A stretch of DNA of 45,804 nucleotides from Firmicutes bacterium CAG:145. Lineage in GTDB: Bacteria > Bacillota > Clostridia > Peptostreptococcales > Anaerovoracaceae. How positions within the stretch are numbered: the stretch's first letter is position 1; every line of letters starts with the position of its first letter. Below the pieces are notes generated by a model. That model was given only the letters and a program-made list of their open reading frames with translations. It was not told the DNA's origin and ran no database searches. Below, piece after piece: positions 32,511 through 40,941 of this stretch. A program made the position numbers and the translations under genes. The stretch lies in assembly GCA_000435715.1 (NCBI GenBank), contig FR882575.1, positions 1 to 45,804 of the forward strand, written 5' to 3'.

Positions 32511-33644
32511 ATGAAAAATCACAGCTCAGACTTAAACAGATCAGTTTTATACTTTTTCATCTACTGGCCGCTGGGTACTATCTGCCCGATGATAGGACAG
32601 TATCTGAGCTCCATCGGTTTCAGCGGAACTCAAGTGGGCATAATAACTTCTCTGGGAACGGGAACTGCTATAGTAGCCGGATTTTTTTGGGGAAAAATAT
32701 ATTCCGGCGTGACAAAAAAGAGATGCGTACTCATGGTGATGTGTCTTCTGGCTGCATTCTTTGGATTTTTGAATACTGCGACCACTGATTTCGCCATTTA
32801 CGCCGTCATATACAGCTGTATGTACTTCTTTCAGGGACCGGCTCACGGTATCGCAGACGCACTGGTGCTCAGCAAAAGCAATAATTATCCTATAATAAGA
32901 GGGGCAGGCGCCGCAGGTTATGCAGTAGCCTCCTTTGTCGTAGGAAAATACGCTCAGGACAGAGGACTTGAGACTATCTTTTATCTGTATGCGGCGGCTT
33001 TTGTCATAGCGGCATTTCTCGTGATGAGAGAGTCTGAGCCGCTTTCCGAAAGGCAAGAAGAGAGCATAAAAATGAAGGATTTGTTTAAGAATAAGGTCTT
33101 CGTCAGGCTTCTCATATGCGCTTTTTTTATGACAGGAACCAGCATAGCTCACAATACATATTTCGGATATCTGTTCAGACAAGAAGGCGGCAGCGTAGAG
33201 GGGATAGGGACGGCGTTTTTCCTGATGGCCGGAAGCGAAGCTATAGTCATGGCGGCGGCTTCACGCTTTTCTAAAAAGATCGGAACGGAAAAAATGCTTC
33301 TCTTTGCCAGCATAGTCTTAGTTGCGAGATTTGCGTTTTATGCCACAGGGCCAAGTTATAAGCTGCTTCTGGGAAGTTTCTTCCTTCAGGGGCTGTCCGG
33401 CGGCATAATACTGATGGAGATAGTAAAATACTTTAATAAGATAGTGGAACCTCGCATGACCGGCATGGCCATATCTATCTATTACGCTCTCGGAAACAAT
33501 TTCAGCGTAATAGTTGCAAGCCTGCTGGGCGGTATAATTTTAGACATAGCAGGCCCCCAGGGCGTATACGGTTTTTTTGCAGTATTTAATTCTGCTGCAA
33601 TAGTCCTTTATGTAGCTTTGGGAATGAGTAAAAGAAGATCGTAA
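32511..33644 (+). CDS. MFS transporter, HcaT/LacY-like group, substrate unknown
   Basis: The 377-aa protein has 11-12 predicted hydrophobic segments and an MFS fold (GFSGTQVGIITSLGTGTAIVAGFFWGKI in the first half; GLSGGIILMEIVKYFNK in the second). The pattern is like the MFS_1_like group that includes phenylpropionate and sugar permeases, but no substrate can be assigned. ATG32511 follows AAGGAG at 9 bp; the in-frame TTG at 32505 is too close to the binding site. It converges on nhaC, with only 7 bp between the stops and no visible terminator. Confidence 0.8.
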   Translation: MKNHSSDLNRSVLYFFIYWPLGTICPMIGQYLSSIGFSGTQVGIITSLGTGTAIVAGFFWGKIYSGVTKKRCVLMVMCLLAAFFGFLNTATTDFAIYAVIYSCMYFFQGPAHGIADALVLSKSNNYPIIRGAGAAGYAVASFVVGKYAQDRGLETIFYLYAAAFVIAAFLVMRESEPLSERQEESIKMKDLFKNKVFVRLLICAFFMTGTSIAHNTYFGYLFRQEGGSVEGIGTAFFLMAGSEAIVMAAASRFSKKIGTEKMLLFASIVLVARFAFYATGPSYKLLLGSFFLQGLSGGIILMEIVKYFNKIVEPRMTGMAISIYYALGNNFSVIVASLLGGIILDIAGPQGVYGFFAVFNSAAIVLYVALGMSKRRS

Positions 33645-33651
33645 ATGACAA

Positions 33652-35013
33652 TTAACGCACGTCTTTGGGTTTTAAGAATAAGGCTACCAAGGGGTACAGA
33701 AGAAGAGGCAGCCATAATATAGGGGCGTATAGACAGTAATTCAGAGAACTGTATCCGAGAGTGCCCGATACGAATATGGCAGTAGCGCTCCACGGCACCA
33801 GAGGTGAAATCCCCGTTCCTGTATCGAGAAATATAGATGTTATATGAGAGCGGCTTATGCCGTTCTTTTCATATATGGAATTGAGGGCCGGGGCTAAGAT
33901 CGAGTTGGTAGCATAGTAATTTCCGGTAATGACAAAGCATACCGTATGTATTATCACAGAAGATGTTATTATTCTTACCCTGCTTTTGGAATCATTGAAG
34001 ATCTTGTCGAGAAGGCAGGCGATAAGACCCAGCTTCTTTATTATTCCTCCGAAAGCTGCGGCAAAGATGAGGAGGGTTAATATCGAGGCCATGCTGTCTA
34101 TGCCTCCGTAATTCAGCAGATTATTGACGGAAGGATCGTCGCCATAAGCGTATCCCGAAAGCAGTCCTTCAAAAACGTCAGAGGCATCGTGACTCTGTAT
34201 AAATAACGCTTCAAGGACTCCTGCGGCGATACCTGCCATAAAAGCCGGTATCGTCGGTATCTTGAGCAGTATCAGAGCGATGAGAAGAATGGGAGGCAAT
34301 AAGGTGATGATGCCTACATCGAATTGCCCCGAGATCGCTTTCAGAAGGTCAGAAGCTTCGGACGCCTGAGAAACAGGCTGGTCAGCGGAAGACATCCCCA
34401 GCAATATGTATATCACTGCCGAGACTATGAAAGAGGGGAGATTGGTAGCTGCTGCGGCTTTCATGGATCCTATGGATGTGGTATCTGTCAGCTGACATGC
34501 CAAGACTACCGAGCTGGAAAGAGGAGACATCTTATCTCCTAATATAGCCCCCGACACTATAGTGCTGACAGTGTATATGGGAGATAGTCCTAAAGCGTTG
34601 GATATCCCCATGAACGCTATCCCGAGTGTGGAAATGGTTCCCCATGAGGTTCCTATTACCATAGATGTCAGCGAGCACATCAAAAAAGATATTATCAAAA
34701 AGAATTCAGCGTCTATAGCCTTAAGTCCTATACAGATCAAAGCCGGCACAGTTCCGCTCATTATCCAGCTGGCCACCAGTGCGCCTATCAGCAGAAGTAT
34801 GATGATGGGAACAAGTATGCCGCTTATAGCTGTCGTGACTGATTCTTGTATGACGGAGTAAGGTATTTTCTTGACAGAGCCTATTATGCCGGCAAATATA
34901 GCTTCTAAAAGAAGAATGACGGAAATGGGCATTTTAATTATAAAAATACCTGTCACCATTATCGCTGTTATTCCTGCCAGCATCCATAGAGATTCTCTGA
35001 AATTTAAAGTCAT
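33652..35013 (-). CDS. nhaC: NhaC-family Na+/H+ antiporter (first copy)
   Basis: The 453-aa membrane protein has about 11-12 hydrophobic segments and the NhaC motifs LVASWIMSGTVPALI, GTSWGTISTLGIAFMG, GDKMSPLSSSVVLA and a late GTGISPLVPWSATA. Family members exchange cations for protons or carry organic acids with Na+. It is the last gene of the madL-madM-nhaC unit, 10 bp after madM. Its position behind a Na+-dependent carboxylate carrier suggests it restores the sodium gradient or exchanges a related anion; this is inference. Confidence 0.88.
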   Translation of the reverse strand: MTLNFRESLWMLAGITAIMVTGIFIIKMPISVILLLEAIFAGIIGSVKKIPYSVIQESVTTAISGILVPIIILLLIGALVASWIMSGTVPALICIGLKAIDAEFFLIISFLMCSLTSMVIGTSWGTISTLGIAFMGISNALGLSPIYTVSTIVSGAILGDKMSPLSSSVVLACQLTDTTSIGSMKAAAATNLPSFIVSAVIYILLGMSSADQPVSQASEASDLLKAISGQFDVGIITLLPPILLIALILLKIPTIPAFMAGIAAGVLEALFIQSHDASDVFEGLLSGYAYGDDPSVNNLLNYGGIDSMASILTLLIFAAAFGGIIKKLGLIACLLDKIFNDSKSRVRIITSSVIIHTVCFVITGNYYATNSILAPALNSIYEKNGISRSHITSIFLDTGTGISPLVPWSATAIFVSGTLGYSSLNYCLYAPILWLPLLLYPLVALFLKPKDVR

Positions 35014-35023
35014 ATCGCATCAC

Positions 35024-35791
35024 CTAAAATATAAGATTTATGATACCGTAGAAAACGGTAGGGCATAAGAGACATGCAAGGCCTGTAAAAAAGGTTGCAG
35101 TCATGGCCCCATAAGGAACAAGTCTCTGATCTGTAGCCGCAAGTCCGGCAGATACTCCCGATGTAGTCCCCATGATACCTCCGTACACCATAGCCGAACG
35201 AAAATTATCCAGCTTCATGCATCGGGCCAGCAGAGGAGTTGCTATCATTACTGCTATAGATTTTACCACACCTATAGCGATAGATAAAGCGATAATATTT
35301 GAAGAAGCGCCTACTGCGCTGCCTGTTACCGCGCCGGTTATGAAGGTTACCGTACCTGCGGCGATGGTTGCGACCTCAGCAGGATCAGTGTATCCGAACA
35401 TGGCGGCAAAAATTGTTCCCAGTACAAAGGCAAAGGTAACTCCTACTATGAGAGAAAACATGCCGACAAGTCCTGAGCGTTTCAGTTCTTTGAGGCTTGC
35501 CCCATAAGCAGTTGAAATAATCGCAAAGTCACGCAGGCTGCTTCCCCCGAGGACACCTATGCCGGTGAATACGTCTATATCAGATATTCCGTGGCTGCCG
35601 CCTGTAATTCTGCCGCCTATATATGCAGCTATCAGGCCTATCACTATGGCTACGGCAGAAGCAGGGAGTCTGCCTTTAAAAATATATTTGGAAATTACGC
35701 TTGACAATAAGACGCCGCCGGCAATGAACATAAACGACATGATAAAAGCATTGTCAATAAGAATACCATTGATTATTTCCGTTATATTCAT
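35024..35791 (-). CDS. madM: MadM-like malonate transporter subunit
   Basis: The 255-aa membrane protein has about seven hydrophobic segments and matches the MadM family in length and pattern (GGRITGGSHGISDIDVFTGIG early, VYGGIMGTTSGVSAGLAATD and LVPYGAMTATFFTGL late). MadM with MadL forms a Na+-coupled malonate carrier in Malonomonas. No malonate decarboxylase genes are nearby, so the transported acid may be malonate or a relative. Start overlaps the madL stop by 4 bp. Confidence 0.85.
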   Translation of the reverse strand: MNITEIINGILIDNAFIMSFMFIAGGVLLSSVISKYIFKGRLPASAVAIVIGLIAAYIGGRITGGSHGISDIDVFTGIGVLGGSSLRDFAIISTAYGASLKELKRSGLVGMFSLIVGVTFAFVLGTIFAAMFGYTDPAEVATIAAGTVTFITGAVTGSAVGASSNIIALSIAIGVVKSIAVMIATPLLARCMKLDNFRSAMVYGGIMGTTSGVSAGLAATDQRLVPYGAMTATFFTGLACLLCPTVFYGIINLIF

Positions 35792-36171
35792 GATGCGGCC
35801 CTCTCTTCCTCTGTAACCTTGCTTCCGGGGAGAAAGCTTGAAAGCCAGACTAAGATGAAGCCTACCAATACGACTGCGATACCTGCGGCTATAGCTAAAA
35901 ATCCCGAACTTACTGCGGCGACAACGTCCTGAGTGGCAGTCATTGCTATAACGATAGGTATATACATGGCTTGCCAGAAACCTATTCCCTCTGAAATGTC
36001 TTTGCTTAATTTACCTCGTTCTTTCATCTTATCTGTTGCTAAGAGCAGCAGAAACATGGCGAAACCTACTCCACCTACATTGGAACCTATCCCTATGGCC
36101 TCACCTATGATATCTCCGGCAAAAAAACCGGAGAACATACATACTGCAATGATTGCGACACCGTTTATCAT
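35788..36171 (-). CDS. madL: MadL-like malonate transporter subunit
   Basis: The 127-aa membrane protein has four hydrophobic segments, with GDIIGEAIGIGSNVGGVGFAM and a middle FWQAMYIPIVIAMTATQDVV, matching MadL. ATG36171 is chosen because AGAGG sits 6 bp upstream; the frame extends 7 codons further through the binding site. It begins the three-gene unit madL-madM-nhaC and is divergent from the split lysR gene. Confidence 0.85.
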   Translation of the reverse strand: MINGVAIIAVCMFSGFFAGDIIGEAIGIGSNVGGVGFAMFLLLLATDKMKERGKLSKDISEGIGFWQAMYIPIVIAMTATQDVVAAVSSGFLAIAAGIAVVLVGFILVWLSSFLPGSKVTEEERAAS

Positions 36172-36223
36172 TTGTATACCTCTTTTCTCCAATTTTGTTT
36201 TGCCACCGCGGCTGACTTATGAA

Positions 36224-36253
36224 AGTATACTATTGATTTTTCTGTTCTTCCAA
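36224..36253 (-). promoter_or_regulatory. madL promoter
   Basis: On the minus strand TTGGAA (36253-36248) and TATACT (36229-36224) are 18 bp apart. The -35 lies inside the 13-bp motif shared with the second nhaC promoter. Confidence 0.6.
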
Positions 36254-36259
36254 TATAAG
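36247..36259 (-). promoter_or_regulatory. 13-bp LysR-box candidate, madL side
   Basis: Minus-strand CTTATATTGGAAG is an imperfect palindrome (8 of 13 positions equal in the reverse complement, CTT...AAG ends). It is identical to the motif at 37239-37251. Confidence 0.55.
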
Positions 36260-36309
36260 ATAAGTTATAAATAGATTGATCTGACGGAATAAGAGGAGGT
36301 GGATACGTT

Positions 36310-37169
36310 ATGGAACTACTTCAGCTAAGATATTTTTACAAGATAGCTCACTCTAAGACTCTGACTCAGGCTGCGGATGAACTGTGCATATCTCAATCAT
36401 CTCTTTCCAGGATGATTGCCCGTCTTGAGGATGAATTTGAAATGAATTTCTTTGACAGGCGAGGACGCAATATCAGTCTAAATAAAAACGGAGAGATTTT
36501 TCTGCATTATTGCACTCAGATTCTCAATTCTGTTGATGATATGAGAGAAGAATTGATAGATTTTAAGAACAGAACAGATATGACGGTGAGTGTAGGATTT
36601 TACTCTATGTCAAGCCTTTTGATTGATATAATAGGTAAATTCAGAAGATCGTATCCCAACGTTCAGATAAGAATCCTTCAGCATTACCATGAGGACGACT
36701 CTCTTTCATCTTTAGACCTCATAGTAAATTCAGCGATTCCCGGGAATGAACCTGAGAATTCGACAGTGCTGCTGAGGGAAGATATACTTTTGGCCGTACC
36801 TAAGAATTTTAATCTGGGGGGGGGGTACTTCATTTAGAAGAGGTTGCTGATATTCCGCTGGCATCTCTGGTCCGAGGACGCTCCATAAGAGATATAACTG
36901 AAGCATACATGAAGAAATCAGGAGTGAAACAAAACATTGCTATAGAGACGGATAGCCCTGTTACTCTCAGAAGGATAATAAAGGATGGGCAGGGAGCGGC
37001 CTTCTTTCCTGAGAAGACTTGGAAACTTGAGGATAGCAGCCTTGTGGATTTTGTGAAGATACAGCCTCCCTGTGAAAGAAGCGTGTATGTGAGATGGAAC
37101 AGACCTTATTATAAGGGATCTGCCGCAGTTTTATTTTATAATTTTTTAAGAGAGTATTTTAAAGAGTAG
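36310..37169 (+). pseudogene. LysR-family regulator split by a G10 tract (phase-variable candidate)
   Basis: The first frame (36310-36837, 175 aa) carries an intact LysR helix-turn-helix (MELLQLRYFYKIAHSKTLTQAADELCISQSSLSRMIARLE) and half of the effector domain, then runs through ten consecutive G (36816-36825) and stops 12 bp later. The rest of the effector domain continues in another frame to 37169 without stops (VLHLEEVADIPLASLVRGR through YNFLREYFKE). Adding one G gives a 286-aa LysR protein of normal length, and removing two gives 285 aa. The start is strong (GGAGGTGG). It lies between two transporter operons that share an operator-like motif. Either this is slipped-strand phase variation, captured OFF, or a sequencing error in the homopolymer. 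Confidence 0.85.
36816..36825. repeat. G10 homopolymer inside lysR
   Basis: Ten G in a row, the longest G or C run I noticed in the window, at the exact point where the LysR reading frame breaks. Confidence 0.95.
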
Positions 37170-37176
37170 AAGTTAT

Positions 37177-37207
37177 CGACCCTTCATTTGCGAGGGGTCG
37201 TTTTTTT
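37177..37207 (+). terminator. terminator after lysR
   Basis: CGACCC (37177-37182) pairs with GGGTCG (37195-37200) and is followed by seven T. Confidence 0.88.
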
Positions 37208-37238
37208 ATGCCTTCAAAGTCATGAACTTATAAATTAA

Positions 37239-37251
37239 CTTATATTGGAAG
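37239..37251 (+). promoter_or_regulatory. 13-bp LysR-box candidate and -35 of the second nhaC
   Basis: CTTATATTGGAAG, identical to the motif over the madL -35. TTGGAA at 37245-37250 is 18 bp before TATTTT, a possible -10. About 30 bp further on is the 10-bp palindrome TGACGCGTCA (37284-37293). Confidence 0.5.
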
Positions 37252-37348
37252 TTATCGGGTATTTTGATTATTTTAAAAGTAGTTGACGCGTCATCTGTCA
37301 AAAGGAGTAGCCGGGGAATTATTTAAGGAATAATGAAAGGAAAAAATT

Positions 37349-38776
37349 ATGGAAGAGAAGAAGAAACTAAGCTTTGCAAAAGCTCTCATCCTGCTTCTTG
37401 TGGCAGTGGCCATGATCTTCGTAGTCAAAGCGAAGATAGGCGGCGACACATCAGTGTCTCTGCTCTGTGCAGCCGCCGCCGTCAGCGCCTTAGCTATGAT
37501 CTGGGGCGTAAAATGGGATGACATCGAGAGTGAGATAAAAGAAAATTTTAAGTCCATGGCTTCGCCGCTGATAATACTAATGTGTGTGGGTCTTTTAGTA
37601 GGAACATGGATGATATCAGGCTCTATACCTACTATGATATATTATGGAATGAAATTCTTAAGCCCGGGTATATTCCTTGTGATGGCGTGTGTCATTGCAT
37701 CGATAATGTCTGTGATGACAGGTACTTCATGGGGTACTGTCTCTACCGTGGGAGTAGCGCTGATGGGAGTATCCGTAGGACTTGGAATTCCTCCTGCTTA
37801 TACTGCCGGAGCTGTTACTGCGGGAGCCTTATTCGGAGACAAATTATCACCTTTGTCAGATACTACCGTAATGGCGTCAGCAGTAGCTGAAGTAAACATA
37901 TTTGATCATATAAAATACATGCTTCTTACAACTGTACCTTCTATATTAGTATCTCTCATACTTTATGCGATACTTGGATCAAAGTATGCAGATCATGAGA
38001 TGGGTGGAGGAGACTATGACTCTATATTAAGTACTCTCAGAGAGACTTTTAATATAAATCCTATAATGCTTATACCACCGGTGATAGTAGTAGCTCTTAT
38101 AGTTCTGAAAAAACCTACTATACCTACTTTCTTCTCGGGTATATTAGCGGCTATGGTCTTAGCCTGGGTTTTCCAGGGAGCATCTTTTTCAGATGTGATC
38201 TACGCCATGGGAGGAGGTTATTCTGAGTCCACGGGAGTAGAAATAGTGGACACGATGGTAATAAGAGGAGGACTTAACAGTATGCTGAGCACTATAGTTT
38301 TGGTGCTGGCAGCCGGCGTTTTCGGAGGGCCATTGAAAGCATCAGGAACTGTAGAAATCATCGTTGACAAATTATCAAAAGTTGTTAAAAATGATAAGCA
38401 GATGATGATAACAGTGGCAATACTGCACCTGGTTCTGTTCCTGATAGTAGTAAGCTACTATGTATCTTTCGTAGTAATAGGAAATATGACAAAGGATATG
38501 TATGACAAGTTCGGTCTCAAACGTACAAACCTTTCAAGGATGCTGGAAGACACAGGAACGGCAATTGCGCCCCTTATTCCGTGGTCTTTATCGGGAGCAT
38601 TTTACTCCAGCACGCTGGGACTTCCTGTGTGGGATTTCGTAATATATGCTCCAATAACTTATCTTGGAATGGGATTCGCATTGATCTATATTTTAACAGG
38701 ATTTACTATTGCGCGTACCAACGAAGGAAAACAGAAAAAGCTTAGAAAGAAAAATAAAATAGAAGAAACAGCTTAA
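37349..38776 (+). CDS. nhaC: NhaC-family antiporter (second copy)
   Basis: The 475-aa membrane protein has about 12 hydrophobic segments and the same motif series as the copy at 33652-35013 (LVGTWMISGSIPTMI, GTSWGTVSTVGVALMG, GDKLSPLSDTTVMA, GTAIAPLIPWS). The two copies are clearly paralogues but not recent duplicates. It ends with a basic tail. AAAGGAAAAAATT precedes ATG37349. The next gene, a YtcJ-like amidohydrolase, follows after 80 bp holding a hairpin, suggesting this copy imports a substrate for, or exports a product of, that enzyme. Confidence 0.88.
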   Translation: MEEKKKLSFAKALILLLVAVAMIFVVKAKIGGDTSVSLLCAAAAVSALAMIWGVKWDDIESEIKENFKSMASPLIILMCVGLLVGTWMISGSIPTMIYYGMKFLSPGIFLVMACVIASIMSVMTGTSWGTVSTVGVALMGVSVGLGIPPAYTAGAVTAGALFGDKLSPLSDTTVMASAVAEVNIFDHIKYMLLTTVPSILVSLILYAILGSKYADHEMGGGDYDSILSTLRETFNINPIMLIPPVIVVALIVLKKPTIPTFFSGILAAMVLAWVFQGASFSDVIYAMGGGYSESTGVEIVDTMVIRGGLNSMLSTIVLVLAAGVFGGPLKASGTVEIIVDKLSKVVKNDKQMMITVAILHLVLFLIVVSYYVSFVVIGNMTKDMYDKFGLKRTNLSRMLEDTGTAIAPLIPWSLSGAFYSSTLGLPVWDFVIYAPITYLGMGFALIYILTGFTIARTNEGKQKKLRKKNKIEETA

Positions 38777-38797
38777 AAGAAAATAATTGGCTGAAGA

Positions 38798-38828
38798 GAC
38801 CGGGCGAAAGAAATTGCAGCGCCCGGTC
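38798..38828 (+). other. intercistronic hairpin between nhaC and ytcJ-like gene
   Basis: GACCGGGCG pairs perfectly with CGCCCGGTC (9 bp, GC-rich) around a 13-nt loop. Only TT follows, so it is more likely an mRNA stability or partial-termination element than a full terminator. Confidence 0.6.
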
Positions 38829-38856
38829 TTAGGCATATGATAAAATGGAGGGAAAC

Positions 38857-40485
38857 ATGACAAACGTCTATTTTAATGGGAATGTTATAACTATGGAGGA
38901 CGAAAAATGCAGCGCTTTCGCTGTAGAAGGTGAAAAGTTTGCAATGTCGGGGTCTGATGAAGACGTGATTGGGAGATATCCTGATGCTATAAAGACAGAT
39001 CTGAAAGGTAAGACAGTACTTCCGGCTTTCTTTGAGACTCATATGCACATCCTTTCTCTTGGTATGTTGCTTAAAGATATAAATCATAATGATTGCACAA
39101 GCATAGAAGAACTTATTGAGATAAGCAGAAAATATATAGAAGATAACCGGGTGCCCGCAGGCAAATGGGTGAGAGGACGGGGCTGGAATCAAGATAAGTT
39201 TAAAGATGAAGCACGTTTTATAACAAGATATGATCTTGACAGAATATCAAAAGAACATCCCCTGTGCTTCGTTCGCACTTGCGGCCATGTTATAGTGACT
39301 AACAGCAAAGGCCTTGAAATGATAGGGATGGAAGAGATAGCTCCCGACATAGAAGGCGGACAGATAGATCTTGACGAGAATGGAAAGCCGCTGGGCATAT
39401 TCAGGGAAAGAGCCAGAGCCTGCATATTAGATGCGATTCCGGAAAAAGAAGTGGAAGAAATAAAAGAACTCATACTCCTTGCACAGGAGGAAGCGCTCTC
39501 CTGCGGAATAGTAGAGATACATTCAGATGATTTTAAAGACGTGCCCACAAACTATAAAAAGGTAATACAGGCTTACAGAGAGCTGGTGGAGGAAGACAGG
39601 CTCAAAATAAGAGTGTATGAGCAGTGCAATCTGCCGTCAGTGGAAAAAATACAGGACTTTCTCGACAATGGATACCACACCGGATGGAATCTGGGAGACG
39701 GTCTTTTCACCCTCGGACCTCTCAAGCTTCTTTCCGACGGCGCTCTGGGAGCGAGGACGGCGTATTTAAATGCGCCATATAGCGATTCTCCGCAGCAGAG
39801 AGGGATGTTACTATTTGAAAGTGACGATCTCAAGGCTATGGTGAAGAAATGCCACGAGGCAGGTATGCAGGTGGCTATTCATGCCATAGGCGACGGAGCC
39901 GTAGACGAAGTCATAGATGCTATAGGAGAAGCAAAGAAAAATTATCCCAGATTAAATGAACGCCATGGAATAATACACTGTCAGGTCACTACTCCCGAGC
40001 AGCTTGACAAAATGAGGCAACTTGGACTTATAGCCTATATACAGCCTATATTCCTGAACTATGATTTAAAAATTCTCAATGAAAGATTGGGCGCGGAGAG
40101 AAGTAAAACGGCATATGACTGGAAAAGCTTCTTCGAAAAAAGGCTGCATCCTACCGGAAGCTCTGATTGCCCTGTAGAGTCGCTTAATGTCATGGAGAAT
40201 ATTTATTCGGCAATGGTCAGAAAAGATTTGAATGGGTACCCCGAGGGAGGCTGGAAACCGGAGCAAAACCTATCACTTGAACAGGCGCTTAGCCTTTTTA
40301 CCATTAACAGCGCCTACGCTTGTTTTTCAGAAGAAGATAAAGGAAGCATAAGAGAGGGAAAATCAGCAGATTTTATCGTAATAGATAAAAATATAGAAGA
40401 GGCTGCCGCTGATGAAATCAAGGACATAAAAGTAGAAAAAACATATTTAAGAGGAAATAAGATTTTCGACAGCAAAGATAAGTAA
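38857..40485 (+). CDS. YtcJ-like amidohydrolase (Amidohydro_3 family)
   Basis: The 542-aa product has the metal-dependent amidohydrolase fold: ETHMHILSLG (H-x-H ligands) near residue 64, LKLLSDGALGARTAYL near residue 291, AIHAIGDGAVDEVID near residue 344, HCQ near residue 375 and GSSDCPVES with the final Asp near residue 431. The order and length match the YtcJ group, which hydrolyse amide or cyclic amide bonds of mostly unknown natural substrates. The start at 38857 follows GGAGGG at 4-5 bp; an in-frame ATG 12 bp upstream overlaps that site. It is probably co-transcribed with the second nhaC. Confidence 0.85.
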   Translation: MTNVYFNGNVITMEDEKCSAFAVEGEKFAMSGSDEDVIGRYPDAIKTDLKGKTVLPAFFETHMHILSLGMLLKDINHNDCTSIEELIEISRKYIEDNRVPAGKWVRGRGWNQDKFKDEARFITRYDLDRISKEHPLCFVRTCGHVIVTNSKGLEMIGMEEIAPDIEGGQIDLDENGKPLGIFRERARACILDAIPEKEVEEIKELILLAQEEALSCGIVEIHSDDFKDVPTNYKKVIQAYRELVEEDRLKIRVYEQCNLPSVEKIQDFLDNGYHTGWNLGDGLFTLGPLKLLSDGALGARTAYLNAPYSDSPQQRGMLLFESDDLKAMVKKCHEAGMQVAIHAIGDGAVDEVIDAIGEAKKNYPRLNERHGIIHCQVTTPEQLDKMRQLGLIAYIQPIFLNYDLKILNERLGAERSKTAYDWKSFFEKRLHPTGSSDCPVESLNVMENIYSAMVRKDLNGYPEGGWKPEQNLSLEQALSLFTINSAYACFSEEDKGSIREGKSADFIVIDKNIEEAAADEIKDIKVEKTYLRGNKIFDSKDK

Positions 40486-40497
40486 AGTGTGTTCTTT

Positions 40498-40536
40498 AAA
40501 GCGTTTTGCTCATTATAATCGAGCGGAACGCTTTTT
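40498..40536 (+). terminator. terminator after ytcJ-like gene
   Basis: AAAGCGTTTTGCTC pairs with GAGCGGAACGCTTT (one G-T wobble and one mismatch) and is followed by T-rich sequence. Confidence 0.85.
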
Positions 40537-40598
40537 GGTTTGCTTGATGATCTTCTCGTCAGATTTGTGAAAGTATTGTGAAAAGTTTTCCATATCAG

Positions 40599-40604
40599 TT
40601 GACA
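40599..40604 (+). promoter_or_regulatory. -35 element of the fatty-acid cluster
   Basis: TTGACA at 40599-40604 is the only consensus -35 before acpP. A -10 at the right distance is poor; CATACT at 40625-40630 lies 20 bp away. The AT-only palindrome begins immediately after. Confidence 0.4.
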
Positions 40605-40630
40605 AGGGCGTATTTCGGTGGCAGCATACT

Positions 40631-40669
40631 TAAATAATTTTAATTAAATTTTTTAATTAAAATTATTTA
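40631..40669. promoter_or_regulatory. 39-bp perfect AT-only inverted repeat upstream of acpP
   Basis: An 18-bp arm (40631-40648) is the exact reverse complement of 40652-40669 with a TTT centre. Each arm contains the smaller palindrome TTTAATTAAA. It sits between the -35 and the acpP ribosome binding site. FabT, a MarR-type regulator of fatty-acid genes in streptococci, binds AT-rich palindromes of this kind, and a MarR-type gene closes this cluster. Confidence 0.6.
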
Positions 40670-40708
40670 TTTAAAAAAATGAAAATATTTAAAAAGGAGA
40701 ATGAAGAG

Positions 40709-40939
40709 ATGGATTTTGAAAAAATAAAAGAGATAATGGTGACCACACTCAGCTGTGACGAGGAGAAGATCGCTCCGGGAGCAGAACTGTCGGCAAATCT
40801 AAAGACAGACTCATTGGACGCCGTTGAGCTGGTCATGGCCATCGAAGAAGAACTGGGCGTCAAGATACCTGATGAGGAACTGAGCAACATGAGAACAGTC
40901 AAGGATATCATAGATTGTGTAGAAAAATATCAGACGTAA
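40709..40939 (+). CDS. acpP: acyl carrier protein
   Basis: The 76-aa acidic protein carries the growing acyl chain on a 4'-phosphopantetheine arm attached to S35 in the motif LKTDSLDAVELVM. It also has the typical EEELGVKIPDEE helix. Start at 40709 is supported by AAGGAG 9 bp upstream; the frame extends 10 codons further through the binding site. First gene of the fatty-acid cluster and directly behind the AT palindrome. Confidence 0.95.
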   Translation: MDFEKIKEIMVTTLSCDEEKIAPGAELSANLKTDSLDAVELVMAIEEELGVKIPDEELSNMRTVKDIIDCVEKYQT

Positions 40940-40941
40940 TC

